This document shows, piece by piece, positions 33,585 to 42,092 of a stretch of DNA of 64,000 bases. Position numbers and translations under genes: made by a program. The stretch's first letter is position 1, and every line of letters starts with the position of its first letter. The notes beneath the pieces were generated by a model. The model saw nothing but the letters and a program-made list of their open reading frames with translations. It searched no databases and was not told the origin of the DNA. Origin of the DNA: Ignavibacteria bacterium (GTDB lineage: Bacteria; Bacteroidota; Ignavibacteria; Ignavibacteriales; SURF-24); assembly GCA_025612375.1 (NCBI GenBank), contig JAAXKN010000008.1, forward strand, positions 92,514 to 156,513, in the 5' to 3' direction.

Positions 33585-34076
33585 ATGCTCTTAAGAATTA
33601 CAAACAAACTCGCCCAAAAGCTGAAGGAAATGCCCCTTCCCGATGAAACCGTGAGCGCGGAATCTCCCCTTGATGAATGGTACGGCAATCTGTTTACATG
33701 GAACAGAACACAGTATATTATCTTCACAAACGCTCATTCCCTCTATTCTGTCATTCTCCCCGGGAAGGGAATAAATAATCCCTATAGGCTTGTTCAGGCC
33801 GCAGTCATTGCCCTCTCGGAAGCAATGAAACATGAGGGATACGATGATTTCCTGAATATGATTCTTAAATACACTAGCAATATCACTATAAGCAAAACCA
33901 TCAGCCGGTCAGTCCTGGGATCCATGAACGACATGGTTTTCATTGCCAAAACTTTCCTTTCAGCTGATCCGGAAATGGACCTCTATGAGATTTCGCATAG
34001 AATAAATAACACGCCATACAAATACGGCCGGGACTATTCCCATCCTTCAGAAGAAATCAAGAAGCTATTAATTTGA
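33585..34076 (+). CDS. DUF6933-like protein of unknown function
   Basis: A 163-residue soluble protein. The opening (LLRITNKLAQKLK), SPLDEWYGNLFTWNRTQYIIFTNAHSLYSVILPGK and the later YKYGRDYSHPSEE resemble the DUF6933 family, small proteins found near many bacterial accessory genes. No catalytic residues can be named. It stands alone, start ATG 33,585, with AGAGGGAAAC upstream. A block of interspersed repeats follows it. Confidence 0.7.
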   Translation: MLLRITNKLAQKLKEMPLPDETVSAESPLDEWYGNLFTWNRTQYIIFTNAHSLYSVILPGKGINNPYRLVQAAVIALSEAMKHEGYDDFLNMILKYTSNITISKTISRSVLGSMNDMVFIAKTFLSADPEMDLYEISHRINNTPYKYGRDYSHPSEEIKKLLI

Positions 34077-34090
34077 TTTGGAACAGTAAT

Positions 34091-34217
34091 ATTCATAGAG
34101 TCCTCCCTGGAGGACGACTTGTTTGTAGCCCCGGGTGACAAGTCCGCGGCGGCGGACGCCGGAACCCCGGGAACCGAATCCCCCACAACACCCCGGAGCC
34201 CCGCAGGTGGCGACACG
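34091..34217. repeat. GC-rich interspersed repeat block
   Basis: A 127-base stretch with short palindromes (TCCTCC-CT-GGAGGA, GTCCGCGGCGGCGGAC, CCGGAACCCCGG) and much higher GC than its surroundings. There is no ORF with coding character. It looks like an interspersed repeat of the kind common in Bacteroidota intergenic DNA; no other copy is in the window. Confidence 0.5.
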
Positions 34218-34254
34218 TAAAAGGGGAATTATTTGGGTAAGATAATTATCTATG

Positions 34255-34468
34255 CATACCGGTCCATATGTCGCCCTTCCAGGGCTCTGAATTATTTTTG
34301 AGACCATTTATTTCTACAGACAATTCACTCCTCCGGAGCTCTGAATTATATTTTTTGAACGTCGCTTTTCTACAGATCGGCCGCAGCCGACTCCTCCGGA
34401 GCTCTGAAAAGGGGTGGGGATCATTCTCTGCTACAAACAATTCACATCTCCGATGCTCTGAATAATTG
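34255..34468. repeat. cluster of about 60-base imperfect tandem units
   Basis: Units share CTACAGA/CTACAAA, a variable 10-15 bases, then CTCCTCCGGAGCTCTGAA. Clear copies start near 34,312, 34,369 and 34,431, with a weaker one ending at 34,294. The centre CTCCGGAG is a palindrome. Spacing is about 57-62 bases. Units are too divergent for CRISPR. Confidence 0.7.
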
Positions 34469-34481
34469 GACTTCATCCAAT

Positions 34482-34506
34482 AAAAAAGCCCTTCAAAAGA
34501 AGGGCT
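34482..34506 (-). terminator. rho-independent terminator of the DUF4175 gene
   Basis: A 7-bp stem AGCCCTT/AAGGGCT with a 6-base loop, followed on the minus strand by TTTTTTA, 27 bases past the stop. Confidence 0.85.
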
Positions 34507-34532
34507 CATCTTAAAAACTAATCTGCTAAACT

Positions 34533-37500
34533 TTACCTGTTCCCGTCTTTCTGCAAAGCTTCGTAATACTTTCTGATCAGACTTTCGTAATCCTTGGAAT
34601 ATCCTTCCTGGACTGCTCTCATCAGTTCGTCTTTCAGGCGGTTCCTCGATTTCTGCAGGTTCAATTCCGCTGCCGACTGATGCGCTATTTCTTTGCCGGA
34701 ATTAGACTCCCTTTCTTTTTCAAAGTCGCGGTCGTTAATCGACCTCTGCGCATCCAATAGCTTGGATAATATCCTTTCCTGCTTCTGTATTACTTCGTCA
34801 TTTAACTTCTGCGTCTTCATGTCGGAAACAACTTCCTGCATGTCCTTTAGAACATTATCCATGTTTGATGGAAGCTTCTTCGACTGACCCGACATCTTGC
34901 TTTCACGGTTTAATTCCTCAAGCGACTTCCTTATCATATCCTGCTGCTGCGCAAGACGCTGCATCATAGCCTGCTGCTGAAGCGAAAGCCCGCCCTGACT
35001 CATCTGCTGCGTCATGTTGTTCAGGTTCATCTGCTTCTGCGACATCTGCTGAAGCTGCTGCATCATAGACATCATGCCTGAACCCTGCCCCTGGCCGTTT
35101 AACATGTTCTCCATCGACTTCTTTAAGATTTCAGCCGATTCATTAAGCGCGCTCATCGTGCCGCGCTGCTTCTCTGAGGCCGAACTGCCGTTTCGCATCT
35201 GTAGATCCCTTAACGACTGCTGCATTCCCTGCTGAGCTTTCCCAAGGGCCTGACCCATCTCGGGTGACAGGGCAAATGTCTTCTGCGAAAGCTTCCCGAT
35301 CTGACTCATTATCTTGTCCATCCCGCTCTGAAGATTCATCTGGCGCTTTGCACTTTCATTTAATTGCTGGCTGTTCGGATCCATCCTCTGAGTCTGATTT
35401 TTTAATTGCTCCTGCTCTTTTGAAAGAGTAAGGAGGTTATCCAGAATTTTCCTCATCTCATTAAATGCCTGACGCTGATTCTGCTGCTGCATCTGCTTCT
35501 GCATCTGCTGCATGCGCTGCTTCATCTGCTGCATGTTCTGCGAAAGCTGCTGCTGCTTCTGCTGTGCCTGCTGCTTCTGCCCCTTCTGCAGGTTCTCTGA
35601 AGCCTCCTGCGAGAGCTGTTCATTCTGCTGCTTGTCAAATTCCTGCTGCGCCTGCTGCATCTTATCCTTCGGCATATCTTCAAATTCCTGCATCTTCTTC
35701 TGCAGCTCATCCATCTTTTTCTCAAGGTCCTTCAGGTCTTCTGTTTCATCCTTCTGCTTGTTTGCCAGATCCTGCTTCTGATTATTATCATTAAGATTGC
35801 TCTTCTGTGTTTCCTGCTTCAGGTCCTCGGCCTGCTTGGTCAGATCTTCAGTCCTTTTTAATATCTCATCCATCTTCTGTTCAACCTGGGTCCTCTTTAA
35901 GAGCTTAAGGGTCCTTTCAAGGCTTTTCTTGAACATGTCCTCGTCAAACTTCATCTGCTCCATATTCGCCTGAACATTATCACGGTTCATCTGCTGCAAG
36001 GCCTGCTGAAGTTTTTCCATCGCTTTTTTCATCTCGTCACTGCTCAGGCGCTGAAAAAGGTCCTGCAGCTCCATGTATTTCTGCAGGGTCTCCTTGGAAA
36101 GGAGGTTGTTCTGCTGCATGTCGTTCTGCATTTTTGCCAGGTCTTTTCTTATGTCGTCAACCTTGTGCTCCAGCTCGTCAAATTTCTGAAGCGCCTTTTC
36201 AACCCTTTCCTTCTCCTGCCATGAGATGTCCTTCTTGTCCTGCTTTAAGTCCTGGCTCATCTTCTCCAGGTTTTCCTTCAGCTTCTGGGCATCGGTGAGG
36301 GTTTCATTTAATCTTTTTTCCGCCGACTCCTGTGTGTTGTCCGCCTGCTTGAAGAGTTCGTCAAGTGAAGGCACCCTTACGTTAAAGAGCCCGGTCTTGG
36401 AAGACTTGGGTCCGCTTACGTTGTCATTGTCATAAACTTCAATATAATACGTTACCACGTCCTGTGCTTTAAGCTTTAATGGGGAGAGGTTCCAGACGTA
36501 ATTTACGTCCTGCTCTTTCTGGCCTCTTTGTATCGGAATATCAACGTTTGAAAATACATCCGTAGGTTTCTGAACCTTGGATGCGCTCAGGCGGTAGTGT
36601 ATAACGAGCCTCGTGAAGCCGAAGTCGTCGCTTATTCTTATTAAAAGCGGCACGCGGTCGTCTTCATTAAGTGTAACGTCTTTATTTGGCGTAATAAATT
36701 CTATAGCGGGATAATTATCCGTAAGCGCCTTAATTGAAAAGCTTATCGGGTTGTCGTTATTATGCCCGTCAAGGTCTGTAAGCTGTATGGAATAACTGAC
36801 ATCCTTCTTTATTCTGTAATAACCGAATGCGTTGCGTCCGTTTACTGAAAGGGGAGCCTCGGTGGAATCCGTAAAGACAAGCTTTGCCTTTTTAAGATCC
36901 TTGGTTGAAAGAATGTCGAACTTGATCTGGCTTCCCATTAAAGATGTTACGTTGCCGTTATCCTTCTGCTCAACCGTCTGCCCTCCGGAGTAAGAAGGAG
37001 GCGTCACGGTGACGTCCATCGACCTTATAATAGGCTTATCGACTACAGTAATATTAAACTGCCTGCTTTGAACGTCTTCGGCAGAAACGAAATATGCAAA
37101 GGAGCTTCTGACGGCTGGAATTTCAAAGTAATAATTTCCCGATGAATCGGCATGCAGCTCTTTTTCTTCAAACTCGGCCTGTTCAACGTACTTAACTGCA
37201 AGCGTTACATCCTTTGGTTTGGGACCGAAAACCTTAATTCTTATCTTAACGTCTTCTCCCTTTGTTACCTCGGAGTCCCCGGGCTTAACGTCAAAAGTAA
37301 ACTTTGCCGGCGGAATAAATTCACTTCCGAAATTTATAAGCCTGTATGAGGCAGCCCTGAGTGATGAAAATGTCGTGAATAGAATTGCCGCAGCAAGCAC
37401 TGCAGCTGATAGATAGCGGAACATCTTTCTTGCCTTTGTAAAGCTGACGGCTTCGTTGAAATTAACCGATTTGGTTTTAAGATATACCTGCTGAAAAGCT

Positions 37501-37901
37501 GCGTCGGCAAGGTTCTGCGAGTAATACCTTCCGCCGCCGTTTTCCTTAACCTGTATGAGCTGCATGGCGTTAAGAAGCTCATCCTTAATTGAAGGGAAGA
37601 AGTTTCCAACCTTGCGCGCCGTTTCATTATAATCCGGACGGCTGAAAATGTTAAGGTATTTAGAAAACGGGTAAAGAAAAAGATATCCGAACGATCCTAT
37701 TGAAGCTATAAGGAATATGAGGAAGAATGCCGTTCTTACGGCAGAGGAAAAGTTTCCCGCCGCTTCAAGAATTGACAATATCAGATACAGGGAAACCGCA
37801 ATAATCAGCGTAAATGCCAGCCCGGCAAGGCTTAAATTGGCGTATTCCCGTTTCGAAAGCTTGTCAAATCTATTTAATATTTCTTTGTAATATGAATTCA
37901 T
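34533..37901 (-). CDS. DUF4175-family membrane protein with long Gln/Met-rich coiled coil
   Basis: A 1,122-residue protein. Two membrane helices near the N terminus (about 25-48 and 58-78) and a third near 165 are followed by beta-rich domains (about 190-510, with FITPNKDVTLNEDDRVPLLIR). A very long coiled coil follows (about 520-1090), rich in Gln, Met and Lys, including runs such as QQAQQKQQQLSQNMQQMKQRM. The N-terminal half matches DUF4175. In this lineage such genes often sit near DUF4159 genes, as here. The role is unknown; an envelope scaffold is plausible. Confidence 0.82.
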   Translation of the reverse strand: MNSYYKEILNRFDKLSKREYANLSLAGLAFTLIIAVSLYLILSILEAAGNFSSAVRTAFFLIFLIASIGSFGYLFLYPFSKYLNIFSRPDYNETARKVGNFFPSIKDELLNAMQLIQVKENGGGRYYSQNLADAAFQQVYLKTKSVNFNEAVSFTKARKMFRYLSAAVLAAAILFTTFSSLRAASYRLINFGSEFIPPAKFTFDVKPGDSEVTKGEDVKIRIKVFGPKPKDVTLAVKYVEQAEFEEKELHADSSGNYYFEIPAVRSSFAYFVSAEDVQSRQFNITVVDKPIIRSMDVTVTPPSYSGGQTVEQKDNGNVTSLMGSQIKFDILSTKDLKKAKLVFTDSTEAPLSVNGRNAFGYYRIKKDVSYSIQLTDLDGHNNDNPISFSIKALTDNYPAIEFITPNKDVTLNEDDRVPLLIRISDDFGFTRLVIHYRLSASKVQKPTDVFSNVDIPIQRGQKEQDVNYVWNLSPLKLKAQDVVTYYIEVYDNDNVSGPKSSKTGLFNVRVPSLDELFKQADNTQESAEKRLNETLTDAQKLKENLEKMSQDLKQDKKDISWQEKERVEKALQKFDELEHKVDDIRKDLAKMQNDMQQNNLLSKETLQKYMELQDLFQRLSSDEMKKAMEKLQQALQQMNRDNVQANMEQMKFDEDMFKKSLERTLKLLKRTQVEQKMDEILKRTEDLTKQAEDLKQETQKSNLNDNNQKQDLANKQKDETEDLKDLEKKMDELQKKMQEFEDMPKDKMQQAQQEFDKQQNEQLSQEASENLQKGQKQQAQQKQQQLSQNMQQMKQRMQQMQKQMQQQNQRQAFNEMRKILDNLLTLSKEQEQLKNQTQRMDPNSQQLNESAKRQMNLQSGMDKIMSQIGKLSQKTFALSPEMGQALGKAQQGMQQSLRDLQMRNGSSASEKQRGTMSALNESAEILKKSMENMLNGQGQGSGMMSMMQQLQQMSQKQMNLNNMTQQMSQGGLSLQQQAMMQRLAQQQDMIRKSLEELNRESKMSGQSKKLPSNMDNVLKDMQEVVSDMKTQKLNDEVIQKQERILSKLLDAQRSINDRDFEKERESNSGKEIAHQSAAELNLQKSRNRLKDELMRAVQEGYSKDYESLIRKYYEALQKDGNR

Positions 37902-38004
37902 AGTTCAGTTCAAAATAAAAAGTCGTAACAATCAAAATATCCGCATGAATAATCTATCTCAGCAGGGACAAATCATCACTTTTCCGGAAACCAGACACAA
38001 AAAA

Positions 38005-38673
38005 TTAGTGTGAAAGTGCCCAGACCACCAGGTTCGTGCCGAAGCGTAATGCTTCATCCCTCTTTGCCGGGGGATCGTTATGCACTTCGGGGTCGGCCCA
38101 GCCGTCCGAGGGGTTGCTTTCATATGTATAATAAACAGCCAGGCGCTCGTTAAGAAAGATTCCAAAACCCTGCGGGGCTTTCCCGTCGTGCTCATGGGTT
38201 TTCGGAACTCCTGCCGGGAAATCGTAAAAACAGTGGTAAAGCCCGTAGCTGAAGGGTAGTTCCACCAGATTCTTATCGGGGAAAACCCTTTTTATCTCTC
38301 TTCTGAAAGCCTTATCCAGCCCGTAATCGTCATCCACGTACAAAAAACCGCCGTTTTCAAGATAAGTTCTCAGCCTTGTAACCTCGTTATCGGAAAGGAC
38401 AATATTTCCATGCCCGGTCAGATAAAGGAAAGGATATGAAAAAATATCATCGCTGTTCAGATCCACAAAAACATAATCTGCCTTAACTTTTATGTTCGTA
38501 TGCTCGCTGACATACTTAAGCAGATTTACCTCTTCCGAGGGGTCGTTGTACCAGTCGCCCCCGCCATTATACTTGACGCGTGCAATCTGAAAAGCCGGCT
38601 CGTTCTGTGCAAAGATATCCGTATTAACTGCAGCAAGAATAATTAGAATTTTAACTAAAAATCGTAAATTCAT
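38005..38673 (-). CDS. DUF4159-family exported protein
   Basis: A 222-residue protein starting at ATG 38,673 (an upstream ATG at 38,709 would put 12 extra residues before the signal peptide NLRFLVKILIILAAVNTDIFAQ). The DUF4159 features are visible: VKYNGGGDWYNDPSEEVNLLKYV, FLYLTGHGNIVLSDNEVTRLR, GGFLYVDDDYG and the end FGTNLVVWALSH. The fold is related to the glutamine-amidotransferase-like domain found with MoxR/BatA-type systems. It is downstream in the transcript orientation from no obvious partner, but precedes the DUF4175 gene on the same strand. Confidence 0.85.
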   Translation of the reverse strand: MNLRFLVKILIILAAVNTDIFAQNEPAFQIARVKYNGGGDWYNDPSEEVNLLKYVSEHTNIKVKADYVFVDLNSDDIFSYPFLYLTGHGNIVLSDNEVTRLRTYLENGGFLYVDDDYGLDKAFRREIKRVFPDKNLVELPFSYGLYHCFYDFPAGVPKTHEHDGKAPQGFGIFLNERLAVYYTYESNPSDGWADPEVHNDPPAKRDEALRFGTNLVVWALSH

Positions 38674-38832
38674 AAAAAATAATATATCCAGTAATGCCGT
38701 GAATATCAATTTAATAAATCGGTCCGTTAATGTTTTAAAGCCCGGAATTAATAAAGTTCCTGTTTTCTAATTAGTATTTATTTCTTAGTTTTTCCATGAT
38801 CTTTAACAAAATTTAGGATTCCGGGATATTTT

Positions 38833-40125
38833 ATGGAAACAGCCGAACTGCAGGTGCCTCTGATAAGCCTTCTTCCTTTTGTCCTTATGCTGGCTTCAAT
38901 TGCCCTATTTCCCCTTTTTATGAACCATTTCTGGGAGAAAAACAGGAATAAGCTTATTATTGCTTTAATATTAAGCCTCCCCATTGTGGTTTATCTCATC
39001 GGGGCGGGGGCTTATGTAAAACTTCTTGAGACGATAATTTTTGACTATGTGCCCTTTATTATTCTCCTGGGCTCCCTTTTTGCAATTACAGGGGGAATTT
39101 ACCTGACAGGGGATATTGAGGCAAAGCCCGGCATAAATACACTCTTTCTTGCAATTGGCGCCGTCCTGGCCTCATTTATGGGTACTACGGGCGCTGCAAT
39201 GCTCCTGATACGCCCTGTAATTCAGACCAATAAGGAAAGGGAGTATAAAGTACATACTATTTTGTTTTTTATAGGCATTGTTGCCAACTGCGGCGGGCTT
39301 CTTACCCCCCTTGGCGATCCTCCCTTATTTATGATGTACTTAAGGGGAGCTTCCTTCTCCTGGTTCTTTACACTTTTCCCGGAATGGCTCGTTACCAACA
39401 TCCTTCTTTTAATTATCTACTATTTTGTGGATTCTTACTACCATAAGAAAGAAAAGCCGGAACGGGTTAAGCTCGACAGGACGAACATAAGACCGATCAA
39501 AATCCAGGGGAAGCTCAACTTTATCTGGCTTCTGGGTGTGGTGCTGGCCGTTGCCTTTATTAACGAGCAGTATATTGGGCTCATTAATACACACGCCCAT
39601 TTAAGGTTCTTAAGGGAAGCTGCAATACTTCTTATGGTGCTCCTTTCACTTCTTTTTACCCCGCGCCTTATAAGAGTATCCAACAACTTTACGTGGGAAC
39701 CGATTAAGGAGGTGGCCTATTTATTCCTGGGCATATTTATAACAATGGTACCATGCCTTCTCTACCTGCAGGAAAATGCAAAGCACCTGGGTGTAAATGC
39801 CCCCATGCATTTCTACTACGCCTCCGGGGCTCTAAGCAGCGTGCTGGATAATACCCCGACGGCAGTTACTTTTCATTCTTTGGCTCTGGGACTCGGGCAA
39901 ATCCCCGAAATTGCGGGAATTCCATCTGCCCTCTTGAGGGCTATATGCATCGGCGCGGTCTTCTTCGGAAGCCTGACCTATATAGGAAACGGCCCCAACT
40001 TTATGGTTAAATCGGTTGCAGAGGAAAACAACATTAAAATGCCCGACTTCTTCAGCTACATTTTTAAGTTTTCAATTATAGTGCTTCTGCCGGTCTTCAT
40101 AATAATCCAGTGGCTGTTCGTGTAA
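38833..40125 (+). CDS. NhaD/ArsB-type ion transporter (putative sodium:proton antiporter)
   Basis: A 430-residue protein with about eleven membrane helices. The sequence GALSSVLDNTPTAVTFHSLALG, followed by GAVFFGSLTYIGNGPNFMVKSVAEE, is typical of the ion transporter superfamily that includes NhaD and citrate/arsenite permeases. NCGGLLTPLGDPPLFMMYLRGASFSWFF is the matching first repeat. A sodium/proton antiport role is the usual assignment, but substrate cannot be proved. It is a single gene with a shared terminator behind it. Confidence 0.87.
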   Translation: METAELQVPLISLLPFVLMLASIALFPLFMNHFWEKNRNKLIIALILSLPIVVYLIGAGAYVKLLETIIFDYVPFIILLGSLFAITGGIYLTGDIEAKPGINTLFLAIGAVLASFMGTTGAAMLLIRPVIQTNKEREYKVHTILFFIGIVANCGGLLTPLGDPPLFMMYLRGASFSWFFTLFPEWLVTNILLLIIYYFVDSYYHKKEKPERVKLDRTNIRPIKIQGKLNFIWLLGVVLAVAFINEQYIGLINTHAHLRFLREAAILLMVLLSLLFTPRLIRVSNNFTWEPIKEVAYLFLGIFITMVPCLLYLQENAKHLGVNAPMHFYYASGALSSVLDNTPTAVTFHSLALGLGQIPEIAGIPSALLRAICIGAVFFGSLTYIGNGPNFMVKSVAEENNIKMPDFFSYIFKFSIIVLLPVFIIIQWLFV

Positions 40126-40138
40126 TTATTTAAAATAA

Positions 40139-40174
40139 AAAAGCAGGCATCTGATAATTCAAATGCCTGCTTTT
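40139..40174. terminator. bidirectional terminator
   Basis: A 12-bp perfect stem AAAAGCAGGCAT / ATGCCTGCTTTT with a 12-base loop. It serves the NhaD-like gene (plus) and the 43-residue gene (minus), which end on either side. Confidence 0.9.
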
Positions 40175-40181
40175 GTGTAAC

Positions 40182-40313
40182 TTAGAACAATAAGGCGTAA
40201 ATTATGTAGCCGACTATAAGAAGAAAGCTTACTCCAAGTAGTCCGGCGAGCATATAAAACCCTACATCAGTCGATTTTCCGCTTTTTACGGACTCATCCT
40301 GCTGAGCTTTCAT
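40182..40313 (-). CDS. 43-residue membrane micro-protein
   Basis: ATG 40,313 is preceded by GGGAG at the right spacing. The product has a polar N terminus (MKAQQDESVKSGKSTD) and one hydrophobic helix (VGFYMLAGLLGVSFLLIVGY) ending IIYALLF. A terminator follows eight bases after the stop. I do not recognise it; the gene is too short for most callers. Its position resembles small membrane subunits that assist transporters, but that is speculative. Confidence 0.7.
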   Translation of the reverse strand: MKAQQDESVKSGKSTDVGFYMLAGLLGVSFLLIVGYIIYALLF

Positions 40314-40383
40314 ATAAAACTCCCATTAAAATAATTGTTAAATCATTTCTTAATTATTTAAATCCGGTTTGGGTGTTTTATAT

Positions 40384-40779
40384 CTATGTGTCCGTAGCAA
40401 AGTGAGAGGTCAGGAAAGTCTTTGTCCTTACCTCTTTGGACAGGTTTCCCGGGGAAATTGTGATAAAGTAGCGGAATTTTACCTGCCTGCAGTTGTTGAA
40501 AGAGGATATAACGCCGCTGAAAGTCCCGGTTTTTACCGTCTTGTCGAGGCTTCGTGTAAATACCTCTCCCGCATAAGGCAGGTCGCCCGATGAGATAAAA
40601 GTATTAAGCTGCTGCGGGACGTTTGTATTTTCCCTCGGTGTAAATGAGAACCGGCTGCTTAAAAACAGGTTAAAAGGCAGGGCAAAGATGAGCATAAGGC
40701 AGAGTGCCGCCCTAATCTTCTTAGCTGCAGCTTTCCCATGGAAAAGCTGAATTATGCCGCCCGGACTCTTTTGTTTCAT
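40384..40779 (-). CDS. putative membrane-anchored protein of unknown function
   Basis: A 131-residue protein with a basic N terminus, one membrane helix (AALCLMLIFALPFNLFLSS) and a soluble C-terminal part (YAGEVFTRSLDKTVKTGTFSG). The start overlaps the pdxB stop by four bases (ATGA), which argues that it is really translated. No domain is recognised. Confidence 0.6.
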   Translation of the reverse strand: MKQKSPGGIIQLFHGKAAAKKIRAALCLMLIFALPFNLFLSSRFSFTPRENTNVPQQLNTFISSGDLPYAGEVFTRSLDKTVKTGTFSGVISSFNNCRQVKFRYFITISPGNLSKEVRTKTFLTSHFATDT

Positions 40780-41918
40780 AAACTTACGCTGAACCTGAAT
40801 GTTTTTAAGACTTCCGCAAATGCCTTGTTATAAGGATTTAATTTTACAGAGTAATTGCTGAACTCGCGCCTGAGCCTGTAATGCTTTCTGAGTTCATCGA
40901 AATAGAACCCCTTTTCTTCAGGCAAAAGTTCCGGGATGCGCCTCATATTGCGGTTATCTTCCCGTATATTATACACTTTTGTAAAGACATTAAAAAGGAT
41001 GCTTTCAATGGATAGACTTCCATCTGCGTCAATAACAGCATCTTCTGTTTCAGGAAAAACAGGCTTGTAGCTCTCATTGCATTTTAAGAAACTGCAGAGG
41101 GCATCCCTTATGATAACAGTGCCGTTAACTTTCCCTTCAAGCGAGTAGCCTGCAATGTGGGGCGATGCAAGTGAAGTCTTCTCCAGCAGTCCGGAATTTA
41201 TTGAAGGCTCATGCTCCCAGACGTCGAGCACAACACTTAAATCTTTGCGTAAATCCAGGAACTCCAAAAGTGCCTTATTGTCAATTACCTGTCCGCGTGA
41301 AGCGTTAATAAGTATGGCCCCGGGCTTTATGAGCTTAAGATTCTCCTCATTTAACATGTGGTATGTTTTATCTTCGCCTTCCATATTAAGAGGAACGTGA
41401 AAAGTTACAATATCGGCTTTAAGCGCCTCTTCAAGTGAAATAAACTCACCGCTCATGCTCCGGCGCTTAAGAGGAGGGTCGTTCATCAGTACATTCATTC
41501 CGAGCGCCTTGCCGTATCGCACAACCCGGCTTCCGATGTTGCCCACGCCTATAACGCCCAGGGTTTTATCCCTTAAGACAATATCTTTTTCCTTTGCGAT
41601 GGTTAACAGTGCCGTAAAAACATATTCTGCCACGGCATCGGCATTGCACCCTTTGGCGCTTGAAAAAGCAATGCCTTTTTCCCTCAGGTAATCCAAATCC
41701 ACGTGATCGGTCCCGATTGTAGCCGTACCGACAAACTTAACCGGAGTGTCCTTTAAGAGCCCTTCATTGACATTTGTAATGGACCTTATTACCAGTACAT
41801 CAGCGTCTTTTAAGGCGCTCCTGTCAATTTTCCTTCCGTGCAGAAGCCTCACTTCGCCAAGCGAAGAGAAAGCTTCCTCTGCAAAAGATATATTTTCATC
41901 AACAACTATTCTAAACAT
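40776..41918 (-). CDS. pdxB: erythronate-4-phosphate dehydrogenase
   Basis: A 380-residue NAD-dependent D-2-hydroxyacid dehydrogenase of the DXP-dependent pyridoxal phosphate pathway. The PdxB signature (VDENISFAEEAFSSLGEV; VGTATIGTDHVD) is present. The Rossmann domain shows GVIGVGNIGSRVV; catalytic residues are the Arg in INASRGQVID, a Glu in DVWEHEP and the His in SPHIAGYS. The C-terminal PdxB dimerisation domain (about residues 290-380) is present and separates it from generic dehydrogenases. Confidence 0.95.
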   Translation of the reverse strand: MFRIVVDENISFAEEAFSSLGEVRLLHGRKIDRSALKDADVLVIRSITNVNEGLLKDTPVKFVGTATIGTDHVDLDYLREKGIAFSSAKGCNADAVAEYVFTALLTIAKEKDIVLRDKTLGVIGVGNIGSRVVRYGKALGMNVLMNDPPLKRRSMSGEFISLEEALKADIVTFHVPLNMEGEDKTYHMLNEENLKLIKPGAILINASRGQVIDNKALLEFLDLRKDLSVVLDVWEHEPSINSGLLEKTSLASPHIAGYSLEGKVNGTVIIRDALCSFLKCNESYKPVFPETEDAVIDADGSLSIESILFNVFTKVYNIREDNRNMRRIPELLPEEKGFYFDELRKHYRLRREFSNYSVKLNPYNKAFAEVLKTFRFSVSL

Positions 41919-42092
41919 ACTGCTAAGATTACTGCCCTGATTAAAAAACTAAAAATAGCTAAAGCGCGCTTAACTCCCAAGGGAAAAACTTAAGTCCCGT
42001 ATAAGGACTTTCCTTTTACTTCGCGATTTGCGTAATTACCTACATAAGTTCAGGGTCTAAAAATGTGTTCTGTCACAAAATGAGAGTTTAAT

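Noticed and set aside
34255..34468. CRISPR-like spacing of about 60 bases
   Set aside because: The repeat units are diverged, the shared part is too short and no cas gene is present.
35465..35794. Ala/Ser-rich and Cys-rich open frames antisense to the DUF4175 coiled coil
   Set aside because: They arise from the repetitive CAG-type codons of the Gln-rich stretch; no ribosome-binding site or protein character.
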